DNA of 64,000 nucleotides, taken from NCBI RefSeq assembly GCF_001874625.1, contig NZ_CP017672.1, positions 1 to 64,000 of the forward strand, in the 5' to 3' direction. Position numbers and translations under genes: made by a program. This stretch comes from Providencia rettgeri (lineage in GTDB: Bacteria > Pseudomonadota > Gammaproteobacteria > Enterobacterales > Enterobacteriaceae). Shown piece after piece: positions 29,448 through 37,516 of this stretch. Every line of letters starts with the position of its first letter. The stretch's first letter is position 1. The notes below the pieces were generated by a model. It worked only from the letters and a program-made list of their open reading frames with translations. It was not told where the DNA came from and did not search any database.

Positions 29448-30242
29448 CTATTGATAATATACTGAAGTACAACGAAATCCTTCAAGTGATGGATCCTTCT
29501 TATTACAAGAAAAAAAATAAAAATCACTTGAAAAACGAGAAATAGTAATAAATCTATAGGGGTATTCATTACAGGAAACTGCATTGATACTATAGTTCAG
29601 TAAATTTTTATTTCTCTCACTCATGGTTATTTCATTATTTTTATTTAGGTAAATCTTACAATTCCCTTCATTTTTGTTAAATGCATAATTATCAAAAAAG
29701 TTAGAGTTTTTCTGAAATTCTGATTTTTTTATAAAATAAAATGAGACTAATAATACTAATAACAAAGCCAAAAGAATAATATTTAATAAAATAACTCCCC
29801 ACTTACTCGGCTTACTACTTGTAATGGTTTTAACATTTTTTGTTTTTTCAGATACATCTGGCTTTTCATACTTTAAATTAATGTTTTTCTGGTCTTCTGT
29901 CGAAATAACAATAGAAATATTTTTATTAAAGTAAAAGCCTTTTCGTGGAACAGTGATAATATAATTTACTTCTTCATCAGAAACGTCTTTTAATCCACGT
30001 CTAACTAAAAGGATATTTTGATACAAAGTGTTAGGGGAAGGCTCTTGATTGGAACCTATCCAAGCTTTTGTATATAACTCCTTGTGAGTCACGAGTTCTT
30101 CATCACTGGCAAGAAGGATATCAAGACATCTGGCGCTAGGGCCATTAAGAATAACGGTTTTTTCTGGATGTGATACATTTTGTAGTTTGTTATTATCGGG
30201 ATAGTAAACGATGTTATCATTTATTATTATAATTTTTTTCAT
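29448..30242 (-). CDS. ToxR/CadC/MarT-like transmembrane transcriptional regulator
   Basis: 264 residues. The N-terminus (about 1-110) is an OmpR-type winged helix (ILNGPSARCLDILLASDEEL followed by VTHKELYTKAWIG, then SPNTLYQNILLVRRGL and the wing IITVPRKGFYF). A linker leads to one membrane helix (about 148-170, WGVILLNIILLALLLVLLVSF) and a periplasmic domain with three cysteines. Regulators of this type bind DNA while anchored in the inner membrane. Pairing with a FidL-like gene is as in Salmonella marT-fidL. Its convergent position after the second fimbrial operon makes fimbrial genes plausible targets, but that is inference. Confidence 0.85.
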   Translation of the reverse strand: MKKIIIINDNIVYYPDNNKLQNVSHPEKTVILNGPSARCLDILLASDEELVTHKELYTKAWIGSNQEPSPNTLYQNILLVRRGLKDVSDEEVNYIITVPRKGFYFNKNISIVISTEDQKNINLKYEKPDVSEKTKNVKTITSSKPSKWGVILLNIILLALLLVLLVSFYFIKKSEFQKNSNFFDNYAFNKNEGNCKIYLNKNNEITMSERNKNLLNYSINAVSCNEYPYRFITISRFSSDFYFFSCNKKDPSLEGFRCTSVYYQ

Positions 30243-31653
30243 AAAAACACCTTTATTTTCATACTAGAACACGCAGTTATTATAGCAACATATGATCGCT
30301 TAGACATCAAAAACATAGATAATTATCAGTAAAATAAAATGTTAAGTTTAATTGTAATGGGGAATTTTATTTACAATATGTATATAACACAAAGAAGGAA
30401 AGCTATAAAATAATTTAAAAATATTCTATAACCACTACTATAAATACTAATTTCTCTATACATATAGATAGCATGTTATAATTTTTATTATCAATTCTAA
30501 AAACTGTGACCAAAAAGGCATATCAACTGGTATCACATCTTTGAAGATAATGATGCAAAAAGATAATAAAATATTTTTATGCCTTATTTCCATGAATATG
30601 TGCTCTTTTTCTATACACCTAATTATCGATATAACATATTGATTATAATTATTTTTTTATTTTTGACTGAACTCGGATAGTTGACCACCCTGATATTAAT
30701 AGTATCTTTTCTTATTTTATTTTTATGTAAAAAGATACCTTAGGACTAGGTAATAGTTGGCAGTACTATGTGTTTTCAAAGATAGCTCAAAAAACGAAGA
30801 ACATAATGATTATACAAAGTCACTGCTCTACTCTCCTTATCAATTTATATCTGATATTTTGTGTTACAATGTATTGAAAATTAATATTTTCTATTTTTCG
30901 ATTTAGTTGTTTTGCTATGGGGGTTAATTCATTTCATCGTTTTAAAAAAACTGATGGTGTAGTTGTGATTTTTTGAGAAGCTATTTTTTGCTATAGAAGG
31001 AACTAACTAGTTAGTCTTTACTCAGAATAGGTAGAAGCAAATATAACTAATGCTATTTAGGCTCTTTGTCTTTTTACTTCAGTCTCCCATGTTTAAAAGC
31101 AATATTGAATATTATTTCTTTATGGGGCTTTCTTGTTCAGATGAACTCTAGTTGAACACCGATCTTTTCCCTATTTTCACTAAAAATGATTGAATCAATC
31201 CAAAGTCACCTAAAAAGCGTTTTAAGCAGCTTTAGGTTTAACTTAATAAATCATATTACCAATATTAAAAAAAACTCTTAAAATCAATCCTGTGCAGCCT
31301 GTTTTTTGACCAATTCATCTTGTTTTTGCTATTGCGCTTTACCGTCATTCTCCGCAAATGAGGCATTTCGCTTATTTTCCCTTATTTAGTGTGATCGTGA
31401 TGAAGATCTTCACTATATCTTGTTTATTTGAATGATTAATATTATCCGTGTTATGTAACTTATTGCGGTTTAAGGGAAAAAACGCAATAATACCTAAATT
31501 CAGCAGAGGTAAAAATCGGCCCTAAAAGGTGAAAGGATCCGATGGTCGTCATGCGCGAGTGCGCGATTTTTTGTTACCGCGTTATATTTAGTTTTAGCAA
31601 GTGATAATATTTAAAAGTAATTATTAGTATGGTGATTATTAAGGTGATGTATT
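30243..31653. other. 1.4 kb AT-rich gap
   Basis: No gene supported. It contains the divergent upstream regions of the regulator (left) and the ResD-like recombinase (right). A small GCGC hairpin followed by ATTTTTTG lies at about 31553-31571. A recombination site for the ResD-like enzyme might be expected here but could not be recognised. Confidence 0.35.
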
Positions 31654-32379
31654 ATGTCTACTTTTTTTCCTGTCAATCCTGAAAGTGGTAAATCAATTTT
31701 ACAGCGACAATCTCAAGCTCTCTTACAAAATGGTCATTTAGAGCGTGCACGACAATTACGAAATTTGGCGATAGCGGCTGAATTAGATTGCCCAAAATAT
31801 TTACTGGCACCAGAAGTAAACCAGCTTTTGCAATTTATTCCCGATCTGCATCAGCGAACGCTGATTGATACGTTATGGAATACGGGAGCCCGTATTCATG
31901 AAGCGTTGGCATTAACCAAAGGGGATTTTTATCTCGATGAAGAAACCCCATTTGTGGTGTTGCGAACACTTAAGCAACGAGAAATACAGACAAAGTCGAA
32001 GGAAATTAGAGTCAAGGCGCGTCCTAAACGGATTGTTGCACTCTTCGATCCCCAGTATGTGCAATTGATGAAAAGTTACTTTGCGACGATGCGGCTGAAG
32101 AATCAAAGCCAGATTTGGCCAATCCAAAGTGATAATACAGTTCGAAATTGGTTACGTGCTGCAGTTGAACAAGCGGAAGCGAATAGGTTTTCGTTTGTTG
32201 TTAATCCCATTACCTGTAAAACTTTTCGGCATAGTTTTGCTATGCACCTCATTTTTAATGGCGTTCCTATGAAGGTGATACAAGCGTATCTTGGACATAA
32301 AAAATCAAGTTCAACTGATATTTACACGAAAATTTTCACCTTAGATTCAATGTTGCATTTTGATATTTCATTTCGCTAA
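31654..32379 (+). CDS. ResD-like tyrosine recombinase
   Basis: 241 residues, with the tyrosine recombinase catalytic set visible: first Arg in LWNTGARIHEALAL, then HSFAMHLI, the GHKKSSSTDIY box and the nucleophile Tyr near the end (TDIYTKIF). Overall length and the SILQRQSQALLQNGHLERAR start resemble F-plasmid ResD, which resolves plasmid dimers. It sits just upstream of the parAB and repA maintenance genes, which fits a role in multimer resolution. The rfsF-like target site was not identified. Confidence 0.82.
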   Translation: MSTFFPVNPESGKSILQRQSQALLQNGHLERARQLRNLAIAAELDCPKYLLAPEVNQLLQFIPDLHQRTLIDTLWNTGARIHEALALTKGDFYLDEETPFVVLRTLKQREIQTKSKEIRVKARPKRIVALFDPQYVQLMKSYFATMRLKNQSQIWPIQSDNTVRNWLRAAVEQAEANRFSFVVNPITCKTFRHSFAMHLIFNGVPMKVIQAYLGHKKSSSTDIYTKIFTLDSMLHFDISFR

Positions 32380-32834
32380 TGGGATTAAGTGTTCCCATTA
32401 CTCTACCTGAATTATATTTCTTCCCCCTATATTTATTGAAAAATAGCAGGAAATTTACAGATAAAAGCGTTGATTATTTTCGAAATTGAATAAATTGCAA
32501 TTTTATTCGTCTTTTTCTATTTGATAATGATATTCATTAATGCTTTTTTTAGTACAAAATGAGTAAAAATACTAATTAAGGATAGGGCTGTGTCATTAGT
32601 ATATTTAATAAAATTTAATTCTCACACTTTTAATTTCATTTGGAATTTAGAATTTAAATTGGTGATTTCAGATTGAAATCTTATTTTTATTTTATTTAAT
32701 ATTCTTTAATATCATGGGTTTATGCTATTTTAAAGCTGTGGGGAAAAATAATTAGCAAAAGATTGTTTACAATACTAAGCTTATGTAGGATTATGCATCC
32801 TAATTAAGAATGCTGCATAAGGAGATAAACTGGT
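32380..32834. other. parA upstream region
   Basis: 455 bases without a gene. The last 100 hold the likely parA promoter and the dyad at 32786-32802. Confidence 0.4.
32786..32802. promoter_or_regulatory. candidate ParA operator dyad
   Basis: TAGGAT and ATCCTA arms lie 5 bases apart, about 30 bases before the parA start. P1-type ParA represses its own operon from such sites. This is inferred from position only. Confidence 0.4.
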
Positions 32835-34052
32835 ATGGTTAGAGCAAATAATCAGTTCAACAAAATTGCGAGTCGCTCTGTCAGATTATTGCAATCGTTG
32901 ACTGAACAAGTTCAATCTCAAAAAGAGGAACTGAATGAAACCGCTTATTACCAAGTTTACTCTAAAGCAGCCGTCGCTAAATTGCCTAAGCTGACTCGCG
33001 CTAGCGTCGATTATGCTGTTAATGAAATGGAAAATGCGGGATACGTATTTGAGAAAAGGCAAGCAGGAACTGCATTAAAGTACGCGATGACAATCCAAAA
33101 TATTGTCGATATTTATCATCATCGTGGTGTCCCTAAGTACCGTGATCGTTACCCTGATGCATTCACTTTTTTTGTTGGAAATTTGAAAGGGGGGGTCTCA
33201 AAAACGGTCAGTACAGTATCGTTGGCTCATGCATTGCGTACGCATCCTCATCTCATATTTGAAGATCTTAGGATTTTAGTAATAGATCTTGACCCTCAAT
33301 CATCAGCTACTATGTTTTTAGATCATATGCAATCAATCGGCGTGGTTGATACTACTGCAGCTCAAGCTATGCTACAGAATGTGACTCGAGAAGAATTGCT
33401 AAATGAATTTGTTTTACCTTCAGTGATTCAAGGCGTTGATGTGATCCCTGCATCTATTGAAGATGCATTTATTGCCTCTCAATGGGAATTATTGTGTGCA
33501 GAGCATTTACCAGGTCATAATATCTATACTGTTCTGCGAGAGAATATTATCAATAAAGTTAAAAAAGATTATGATTTTATCTTTATTGATAGTGGGCCTC
33601 ACCTTGATGCATTTTTATCAAATGCAATTGCTGCGGCAGATATTTTAATGACGCCAGTTCCGCCTGCTCAAGTGGATTTTCATTCAACACTAAAATATTT
33701 AACACGGCTACCAGAGTTAATTGAATTGATAGAATCTACGGGAGCTAATGTTAACTTGATCAGCAACATCGGTTTCATGTCTAAATTGGTGAATAAGACG
33801 GATCATAAACTGTGTCATAGTTTAGCTAAAGAAATTTTTGGGGGGGATATGCTCGATGTTGCTTTACCTCGACTTGATGGTTTTGAACGCTGTGGTGAGT
33901 CCTTTGATACCGTTATTTCTGCCAATCCTGCAACGTATATAGGAAGTTCAGAAGCGTTAAAGAGTGCAAAGATTGCAGCAGAAGATTTTTCTAAAGCTGT
34001 TTTTGACCGAGTAGAATTTCTACGTGTGGATAGAGGTTACTATGCAAACTAA
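32835..34052 (+). CDS. parA: P1-type (Ia) partition ATPase ParA
   Basis: 405 residues, close to P1 ParA in length. An N-terminal regulatory HTH region (about 1-100) precedes the ATPase. The deviant Walker A is KGGVSKT at 118-124, Walker B is in LRILVIDLDPQSSA (about 150-162), and FIFIDSGPHLD is the later acidic motif. The N-terminal extension is what defines type Ia ParA proteins, which also repress their operon. It overlaps parB by 11 bases. GGAG precedes ATG 32835. Confidence 0.92.
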   Translation: MVRANNQFNKIASRSVRLLQSLTEQVQSQKEELNETAYYQVYSKAAVAKLPKLTRASVDYAVNEMENAGYVFEKRQAGTALKYAMTIQNIVDIYHHRGVPKYRDRYPDAFTFFVGNLKGGVSKTVSTVSLAHALRTHPHLIFEDLRILVIDLDPQSSATMFLDHMQSIGVVDTTAAQAMLQNVTREELLNEFVLPSVIQGVDVIPASIEDAFIASQWELLCAEHLPGHNIYTVLRENIINKVKKDYDFIFIDSGPHLDAFLSNAIAAADILMTPVPPAQVDFHSTLKYLTRLPELIELIESTGANVNLISNIGFMSKLVNKTDHKLCHSLAKEIFGGDMLDVALPRLDGFERCGESFDTVISANPATYIGSSEALKSAKIAAEDFSKAVFDRVEFLRVDRGYYAN

Positions 34053-34857
34053 AAGAAAAACTATCGGAAGAACGTTAAGTGCATCAACATTAACGCATTT
34101 AACAACAGACCAAAAACATTCACAACGCTTTGTACTTAAATCAGGCAAGTCAGCCATTTTTTATTTGACGGATATTCCAGCTGATGAATTAGCGGATAAA
34201 ACGTTTGTTCGATTTCAAATGAATGGGCGTGACCAAAATGCGTTAACGCCAGAGTCACTTGTTGATATTACGCGTACAATTCGTCTGCAACAATTTTTCC
34301 CCGCGATTGGGCATCGAATAGATGGAAAAATAGAAATTTTGGATGGTTCAAGACGAAGAGCTGCAGCATTGCTGTGTAATGTTGGACTTTCGGTCTTAGT
34401 TACTGATATTGAAATCAGCAGTGATGATGCAAGACAATTGGCGATAGATATACAAACGGCTAAAGAGCATAACTTAAGAGAGATTGGGTTACGTTTATTA
34501 GAATTACGAGAAAATGGTATGTCACAAAAAGAAATCGCTCTTTTTGAAAACATGTCTGCAGCAAAAGTGACTCGGGCGATTCAAGCTGCTTCAGTACCCG
34601 ATGATATTATTGCACTATTCCCTGTTCAATCTGAACTCGCCTACGGCGACTACAAATTATTACTGACAATTGAGCAGCTTATAGAATCAAAAGAACTCGT
34701 AAAACGGGATATTATTGATGAAGTTAATGAGAAGATTGCGCGATTAATCGATAACAAGAAAATCGCGTCAGATGAACTAAAAAAAGTCATATTAACAACA
34801 TTAAAAAATATTACAGAGCAACTTGTATCTAAGAGTAAAAAAAGGAAACGACGGTAA
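34042..34857 (+). CDS. parB: P1-type partition protein ParB, C-terminus out of frame
   Basis: Starts at ATG 34042 inside the end of parA (AGAGG upstream), giving 271 residues up to a premature stop. ParB N-domain and HTH are visible (IDGKIEILDGSRRRAAALL, then NGMSQKEIALFENMSAAKVT). The final residues after the A7 tract at 34837-34843 (GNDGK-type junk, here RKRR-stop) are not ParB-like. The real dimerisation domain follows directly in another frame at 34858-35012. One extra A would give a 323-residue protein, close to P1 ParB (333). As written, ParB could bind DNA but not dimerise normally. Confidence 0.85.
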   Translation: MQTKRKTIGRTLSASTLTHLTTDQKHSQRFVLKSGKSAIFYLTDIPADELADKTFVRFQMNGRDQNALTPESLVDITRTIRLQQFFPAIGHRIDGKIEILDGSRRRAAALLCNVGLSVLVTDIEISSDDARQLAIDIQTAKEHNLREIGLRLLELRENGMSQKEIALFENMSAAKVTRAIQAASVPDDIIALFPVQSELAYGDYKLLLTIEQLIESKELVKRDIIDEVNEKIARLIDNKKIASDELKKVILTTLKNITEQLVSKSKKRKRR

Positions 34858-35012
34858 AACCTCTTTGGGAATTTGAGGATAAGAATACCTATGCGAGGAA
34901 ACGAGTAAAAGACCGCGGGTTCAGCTACGAATTTAATCGTATTCCCAAACAGGTACAAGATGAATTAGACCAATCTATTCAATCTATTATTAATGCATAT
35001 TTTCAACAATGA
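34858..35012 (+). pseudogene. ParB dimerisation domain, displaced by a frameshift
   Basis: In the frame reading PLWEFEDKNTYARKRVKDRG then FSYEFNRIPKQVQDELDQ this is the C-terminal domain of P1-type ParB, ending at TGA 35012. Conservation of the frame up to the stop argues that the frameshift is recent, or a sequencing artefact. Confidence 0.8.
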
Positions 35013-35096
35013 AGGCAATGTAAGAAGATATGTAAAAAAGTGGAGTTGCCACGCTATAAGGTGGTTATTGGAGAGTTTTATCTCTAGAAAGTAAAA

Positions 35097-35144
35097 CCCC
35101 CAAAATCTTCTCTATCTTGGCGGACTGAGGAAAGATTTTGAGGG
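35097..35144. ncRNA. candidate antisense-RNA/RNAI-type stem-loop before repA copy 2
   Basis: A long stem (CCCCCAAAATCTT against AAGATTTTGAGGG) carries a loop with TTGGCGG. It stands about 100 bases before the RepA leader peptide, where IncFII and IncI-type plasmids encode their copy-control antisense RNA. A TTGGCG loop (35117-35122) is typical of the IncB/IncI kind. A complementary CGCCAA lies at 35309-35314, inside repA. Promoter and strand of the RNA are not established. Confidence 0.5.
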
Positions 35145-35198
35145 CTCAACGTAATTCTGTCAGGAAAAGGTTAGCTTCCTGATAGGGAGTATAGAATT

Positions 35199-35255
35199 AT
35201 GCAAAACAAAATTCAACTCCTTATGTGCTACATAAGCGCAAAAAAGGATGGATAA
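35199..35255 (+). CDS. 18-residue RepA leader peptide, Tap-like
   Basis: ATG 35199 with AGGGAG upstream encodes MQNKIQLLMCYISAKKDG. Its end resembles IncFII Tap (LLLCNISAGSGD). The stop overlaps the first possible repA start (ATG 35248) and lies 16 bases before the second (ATG 35272). In IncFII plasmids translation of Tap is needed to open the repA ribosome site and the antisense RNA blocks it. The same logic is inferred here. Confidence 0.65.
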   Translation: MQNKIQLLMCYISAKKDG

Positions 35256-36183
35256 TATAAAAAGGACGGTGATGACCAGTTCTATTGGTAAAATTCATCG
35301 ACATTTTGCGCCAAGATTTTTAGGTCAATTACCGAAATTGGTGCCTGTGCGCCGCTTTGCGGCGGCGTTAAAGCGTCACGATTGGAACCGAAACCCCCAT
35401 ATTTATCAACTGCGATACAGTCGAAAGCAACGGATATCCGTGCGTTCAGAGCGTCGCGAAACCTTTGATGCGTTAGCAATGGCCATGATTGCCTATGCGG
35501 ATTACAACCCTGAAAGTGATGCGCTCTTTGAAGTGATGTGTTCAGTGGAAAAATTGGCGGAGCTGTGTGGTCAGTTGTACCGTTATGACAGTGGTCGTAA
35601 AAGTTATGACCCCATACTCCATGCTTTGCGCGATTGGGAACAAGCTAACCTGATTATCATTGATCGCGATTTTGATATCGAGGCCAAACAATACAAAGCG
35701 ATGCGGATTTGGATACGTCCGGAGTTTTTCCACGGTTTAGGTTTTTCCAAACTGGAACTGAGAGAGATTGTAAATCGTTTTAGCCGTTGGATGGAAAAAC
35801 AAGGATTAAAGGAGAGCTATCAAAAGCGGTACGCAAAGCATGTATTGCGCCTCGCGCGTGCCAATGTCGCCTCCCTCGATAACAAACACAAACTCCGCAA
35901 CTTGCTCAATAAACTTAAAACGTTGGTGATTGGGGAAGATGAAGCCCTGAAACAAGAGAAGAAACATTTAGCTAAAGCGCTGAAGGAAAAGAAAGCCTTA
36001 GCGCAAAGTACGCGTGCGCCTGAAAGTCCAGAGCATGCCGCATGGCGTCGTTTTGAAGCCTGGAAGGTGACACAGCCTATTGCGGCAGTCATGACCTTTG
36101 AGCGGCAAATGAAAGCCTTATACCCGAGTATCCAAGGACAGGCACTTTATCTGCATTACCTGGAACACTTGCCCGACGCCTAA
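35248..36183 (+). CDS. repA: IncFII-like replication initiator RepA, copy 2
   Basis: 311 residues from ATG 35248. ATG 35272 has the better ribosome site (AAAGGA, 9 bases away) and may be the true start. The protein is almost the same as the one at 1-939, including the YDPILHALRDWEQANLI segment and the basic coiled C-terminal part. Differences concentrate at the start and after residue 170. The order antisense-like stem, leader, repA, origin is that of an IncFII replicon. Two intact copies in one plasmid would share control RNA only if their leaders also match, which cannot be checked for copy 1. Confidence 0.8.
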   Translation: MDNIKRTVMTSSIGKIHRHFAPRFLGQLPKLVPVRRFAAALKRHDWNRNPHIYQLRYSRKQRISVRSERRETFDALAMAMIAYADYNPESDALFEVMCSVEKLAELCGQLYRYDSGRKSYDPILHALRDWEQANLIIIDRDFDIEAKQYKAMRIWIRPEFFHGLGFSKLELREIVNRFSRWMEKQGLKESYQKRYAKHVLRLARANVASLDNKHKLRNLLNKLKTLVIGEDEALKQEKKHLAKALKEKKALAQSTRAPESPEHAAWRRFEAWKVTQPIAAVMTFERQMKALYPSIQGQALYLHYLEHLPDA

Positions 36184-36833
36184 TTCCTCCCGTTAAATTT
36201 ACCGCCTTGACTGGCGGTGGTTTCGTTCGCTCTAAATCTGGATAGCGTGTTTTTCGAACAAAAAATTCGTTATTTCAATCTCGCCATTCATCTCGATGAT
36301 GACTGTGTGAACATTTTTGCTTGATACTTACTCGACTAACTTCGAACGCGTTTATTCTCTGCAGTTAACTTCGAATTGATTTCCTGTTTTAGCGTTAAAT
36401 TCGTTTTTAGGTTCTGAACTAAACGTCCTTTTTAATAAAAGGAGTTGCGGCTCTGCTTTTTCAAGCCGCACACTTTAAAGAGATAGACCCAATAAAGCCT
36501 TCGCTTACAAGCCATAAATGGCTGTCGCTCAGATTACTGTGTCAACATCGTGCCATTGCCCCCGTAAAGCTGGCCGATGGCCACCTTAACGCGCAGCTAC
36601 AGCCGTTCATCGAGGCATCGCCTCTCGCCCGTCTCACTGCGTTTTTCAAAGGGTCAAACAAGCAAAATAACGGTGTTAATATCAGTCGGCTCAATCAGGG
36701 CAGGGGGAGATTGGGGTATTAAACAGCACGTAACCGCTCACGCGGGTCTCGACGGCCCTAACCTTCATTGTCCCTCTGTCACCCTTTTTGCCGTCTACCG
36801 CCCTTTGGGCGAGTGATTTCGGTGTGAGGTTGA
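36184..36833. other. origin-like region downstream of repA copy 2
   Basis: Mirrors 940-1643 closely: same hairpin (36201-36218), same TAACTTCGAA pair at 36337-36346 and 36366-36375 (29 bases apart), then a nearly identical GC-richer block to about 36825. No gene supported. Near-perfect conservation outside coding DNA suggests either recent duplication or functional constraint as an origin. Confidence 0.5.
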
Positions 36834-37109
36834 AGTGGAACTCAAAACACTGACGTTTTAACGTCAGACGATAGAAAAAGAGTTGAAAAGTACCGAACCG
36901 ATTATTCAGCGTCATCGTAAATCCAATAGACCTGCGAAAACAAAGCTAACTCAACCCCCTAAAAAGGAGACGCCTTCGCCCTTGAAAAAAGGGCGCGATA
37001 ATCATTCCGTTAGACAAAAGTGATCCTGCCAACGCCGCCGAAGCAAAATCTGCCGCTAGAGGAGACGAAGGTTAATCTCTCAGCATATTGGCCACACCTC
37101 TTTCCCAGG
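36834..37109 (+). pseudogene. finO pseudogene, truncated
   Basis: Sequence parallel to the start of the gene at 1644: CTGACGTTTTAA introduces a stop early, then the Lys/Pro-rich stretch and the LPLEE..NLSAYWP..FP block are still recognisable in shifting frames. It stops at CCCAG 37109, where IS91-type sequence begins. The FinO domain core is lost. Confidence 0.7.
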
Positions 37110-37418
37110 CATAACGATGTATCATTTCTTCTTGGGATAAGGTCTGTCGCCGATATTGTTAACTGTGTCGGTCATAATAATGATGAATCATAGTCCCCCG
37201 CTGTAATGTTTTTATTGAGAGACCGAGATAGACGGACGTTTTAGATATCAACCCAGATATTTTACATTGTGCCAAGCCCCTCGGGTTTTCTTAGCAAGAT
37301 GCAGTTTCCAATAGGCTGAAACTGGGCATTGAGGTAATGGCACCAAGTCGGATAATCGTGAATATGTCTAATGTGTTGGGTTGTAATTGAAAATAGCTAT
37401 CGAGAAGCAATCGAATAA
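37110..37418 (-). pseudogene. IS91-family transposase fragment, third copy
   Basis: The minus-strand sequence matches the middle of the remnant at 3946-4860 (region around 4250-4560: RRQTLTQEDMIRRYV, KKTRGAWHNVKYLG) with frameshifts. It is cut on the left by finO debris and on the right by the left end of the Tn3-family transposon at 37419. Confidence 0.7.
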
Positions 37419-37456
37419 GGGGTTGTGCGCCCATTTCATCGAAAAGTCCAAAGTTT
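37419..37456 (+). repeat. Tn3-family terminal inverted repeat, left end
   Basis: Starts GGGGTTGTGCGCCCATTTCA, and the tnpA stop lies 60 bases inside, as usual for this family. Flanked on the left by AATAA in IS91-type debris. Confidence 0.85.
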
Positions 37457-37516
37457 TCTCATAGCCCTTTGATACCAAGGGCTACAGACGATGTGCATTT
37501 TAATATTATTGATAGA

